Positions 62,793 to 64,000 of a stretch of DNA of 64,000 bases are shown one piece after another. Source of the stretch: Kappaphycus alvarezii (taxonomy: Eukaryota; Rhodophyta; Florideophyceae; Gigartinales; Solieriaceae); assembly GCA_002205965.3 (NCBI GenBank), contig NADL03000471.1, positions 1,984,001 through 2,048,000 on the forward strand, given 5' to 3'. Numbering within the stretch: the stretch's first letter is position 1; every line of letters starts with the position of its first letter. Position numbers and translations under genes: made by a program. Under the pieces are notes generated by a model. That model made no database searches. It had not been told where the DNA came from and saw nothing but the letters and a program-made list of their open reading frames with translations.

Positions 62793-63089
62793 TTATGAAC
62801 GTTTCCAGAAACAGAACAGTGGCCGAGGATGCCGCCCCAAGGGAGTTGAGAGCAAATGGATGGAAGCGGAACCCGGGTGGCGAGACGGGTTAGAAGATGG
62901 TATAGGGCATCTGGAGAGCTTACGCTCAAGGTCCTGGACCTTGTGGCGGTAAGCTTGAGCGGCGGCGCCTGCGGCGACTTGCGTGGTTTTCGTGACGGAG
63001 GCCGTTTGAAACGATGAAACAGTAGTAACGTTACAGGCAATCGGCCCTTCTTGGAGCCGATGGCAGGGGCCGGCAGTACAGAATAGCAA
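62793..63089 (-). other. Possible coding fragment upstream of the right-edge gene
   Basis: A minus-strand frame gives SSFQTASVTKTTQVAAGAAAQAYRHKVQDLERKL, which reads like a coiled-coil protein segment, then becomes low quality. A GTAAGC follows the Glu-Arg codons and could be a splice donor. Composition is G/C-rich like the right-edge gene, which starts about 420 bp away in the opposite direction. It could be an exon of a divergent gene or chance. Confidence 0.25.
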
Positions 63090-63509
63090 TTAGTTTACAT
63101 CAAATGCTGACTAGAGTGATTGTACACGCTGCCACTTGTACACGTGTACGCGTGTTGTTGCCATTTGCCACGGTTGGTTCAAAACCCCGCCAAAATTTGG
63201 TTGCCCGACCACGCGGATTACTGCAGATTTCCTGTTCACGTGGAATTCTTGCTACTGCCGCATGCAACAGGGGTTTCTATACGGAAATCTGTCCCATTCC
63301 TTCCTGTAAAACCGTTGACGTTCGCTGTCGCAACAGCAACCAGCTTTCGCTAAATCACCCAGATCTACGTCACAGGCCTCCGCCTTCTTCCAAGTCCTGA
63401 AACTGACCTTCAACCTCTCGGGAAAATCCAACAGTCTACCCACCGTACCACTCCCGCAGGTCACGGTCTGACAGTTTTGGCTTACCTTCTTCCAGATTCC
63501 TTCACTACC

Positions 63510-64000
63510 ATGGCAACCCTCTCCTTTTCCAGTCTTATCGCCCTTTTTCTCATTTCCTTGGCATGTGGTGAAACCGAGACGAAGGAAAAAATCACAAGAA
63601 TCGTAGAAACAGTGCAATCAAAGGAAACCCTTGCCATTCGGAACAAACTGGCCACCGCCGAGGGCCGCGTCAGCGATCTCATCTCACGTCTAGACTCAGT
63701 CTCCGATGATGCCAGCCGTGCAAAAAACGAGATCCACACCACCCTCATGGAGGTGTGGAAGGTGGTAGACCTGCTAGGACGTGACCGCTGCGGCGAGGTT
63801 GTCGACAAGGTCCGCCTCGCGCAAAAGAAGGCCGAAAACAAGGTCAACGAACAGCAAGACGAGATCACCGCCCATTTGAAAACCATCGAGGAACTCAAGT
63901 TACAGATTGCCAAAAGTGGCGACTCTGTTTCCTCCCTTCGTACGGAGATCAACGCCGAACGTTCACGCCGCGAGACACTGGAGACCGAGGCCCGCGAGCT
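63510..64000 (+). CDS. Secreted coiled-coil protein, 5' part (runs off right edge)
   Basis: Open without a stop from ATG 63510-63512 to the window end, 163 complete codons. Residues 1-19 (MATLSFSSLIALFLISLAC) are a good signal peptide. From about residue 20 the sequence is almost all helix-forming, with heptad-spaced hydrophobics (KITRIVETVQ, RVSDLISRLDSVSDDA, VVDKVRLAQKKAENKV, TIEELKLQIAKS) and many Glu, Lys and Arg. It is therefore a long coiled coil outside the cytosol. One Cys (DRCGEV) lies mid-region. Codons end mostly in C or G and no frame break is seen, unlike every transposon piece here. This start was chosen because it is the first ATG of the frame and gives the signal peptide. The family cannot be named from this part. 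Confidence 0.8.
   Translation, partial: MATLSFSSLIALFLISLACGETETKEKITRIVETVQSKETLAIRNKLATAEGRVSDLISRLDSVSDDASRAKNEIHTTLMEVWKVVDLLGRDRCGEVVDKVRLAQKKAENKVNEQQDEITAHLKTIEELKLQIAKSGDSVSSLRTEINAERSRRETLETEARE

Noticed and set aside
63482-63952. 156-codon minus-strand ORF at the right edge
   Set aside because: Shadow of the plus-strand signal-peptide/coiled-coil gene, which has better codon use and composition.

Overview
This is a repeat-rich, gene-poor stretch of nuclear DNA from a eukaryote. There are no bacterial-style operons or Shine-Dalgarno sites. What can be recognised is almost entirely eukaryotic transposable elements: Ty1/copia, Ty3/gypsy, PIF/Harbinger and pogo/Tigger. One tetraspanin-like gene and the 5' part of a secreted coiled-coil protein gene are the only host-like genes I can support. 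The mix suits an alga or a related protist, and a red alga is possible. That lineage call is inference; no rRNA or other marker gene is present.

Layout. 0.7-1.0 kb holds a copia integrase remnant (+). 1.0-5.9 kb is AT-rich with no gene. 5935-11652 is a complete Ty1/copia element (copia A, +) with 194/195-bp LTRs, a 5-bp target duplication (AATAA), a primer-binding site, gag and pol. Its LTRs differ at three positions, yet gag-pol is broken by about ten frame changes. 13.6-14.3 kb is a strongly pyrimidine-biased tract. 15.2-16.1 kb is a PIF/Harbinger transposase fossil (-). 16.6-19.0 kb is a decayed copia relic (copia D, -). 21-25.4 kb is a gypsy-type relic (-, gag knuckles and aspartic protease), interrupted by an LTR/promoter-like block with a TATA box and a strong hairpin, plus a leader fragment of a second copy in opposite orientation. 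25.7-31.3 kb is a second full-order but heavily decayed copia element (copia B, +). 31.9-32.65 kb is a pogo/Tigger transposase fossil (-). 36.26-36.95 kb is the tetraspanin-like gene (-), with two compensating frameshifts. 37-42.7 kb has no recognised gene but repeated TACAGTA/TACTGTA motifs. 43.1-48.0 kb is another decayed copia element (copia C, -). 48-60.6 kb is AT-rich and empty. 61.0-62.55 kb is a second Harbinger relic: a putative SANT/Myb-like ORF (+) converging on a transposase pseudogene (-). From 63510 to the right edge an open gene encodes a signal peptide followed by a long coiled coil.

How the parts relate. The window reads as layers of insertions of different ages rather than a functional gene cluster. 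Copia A is the youngest and the others are fossils with many stops. Because copia A and the tetraspanin gene carry isolated single-base frame breaks at broadly similar density, residual indel errors in the assembly are a serious alternative to true decay. I found no CRISPR array, tRNA, rRNA, defence system or other clearly new multi-gene system.
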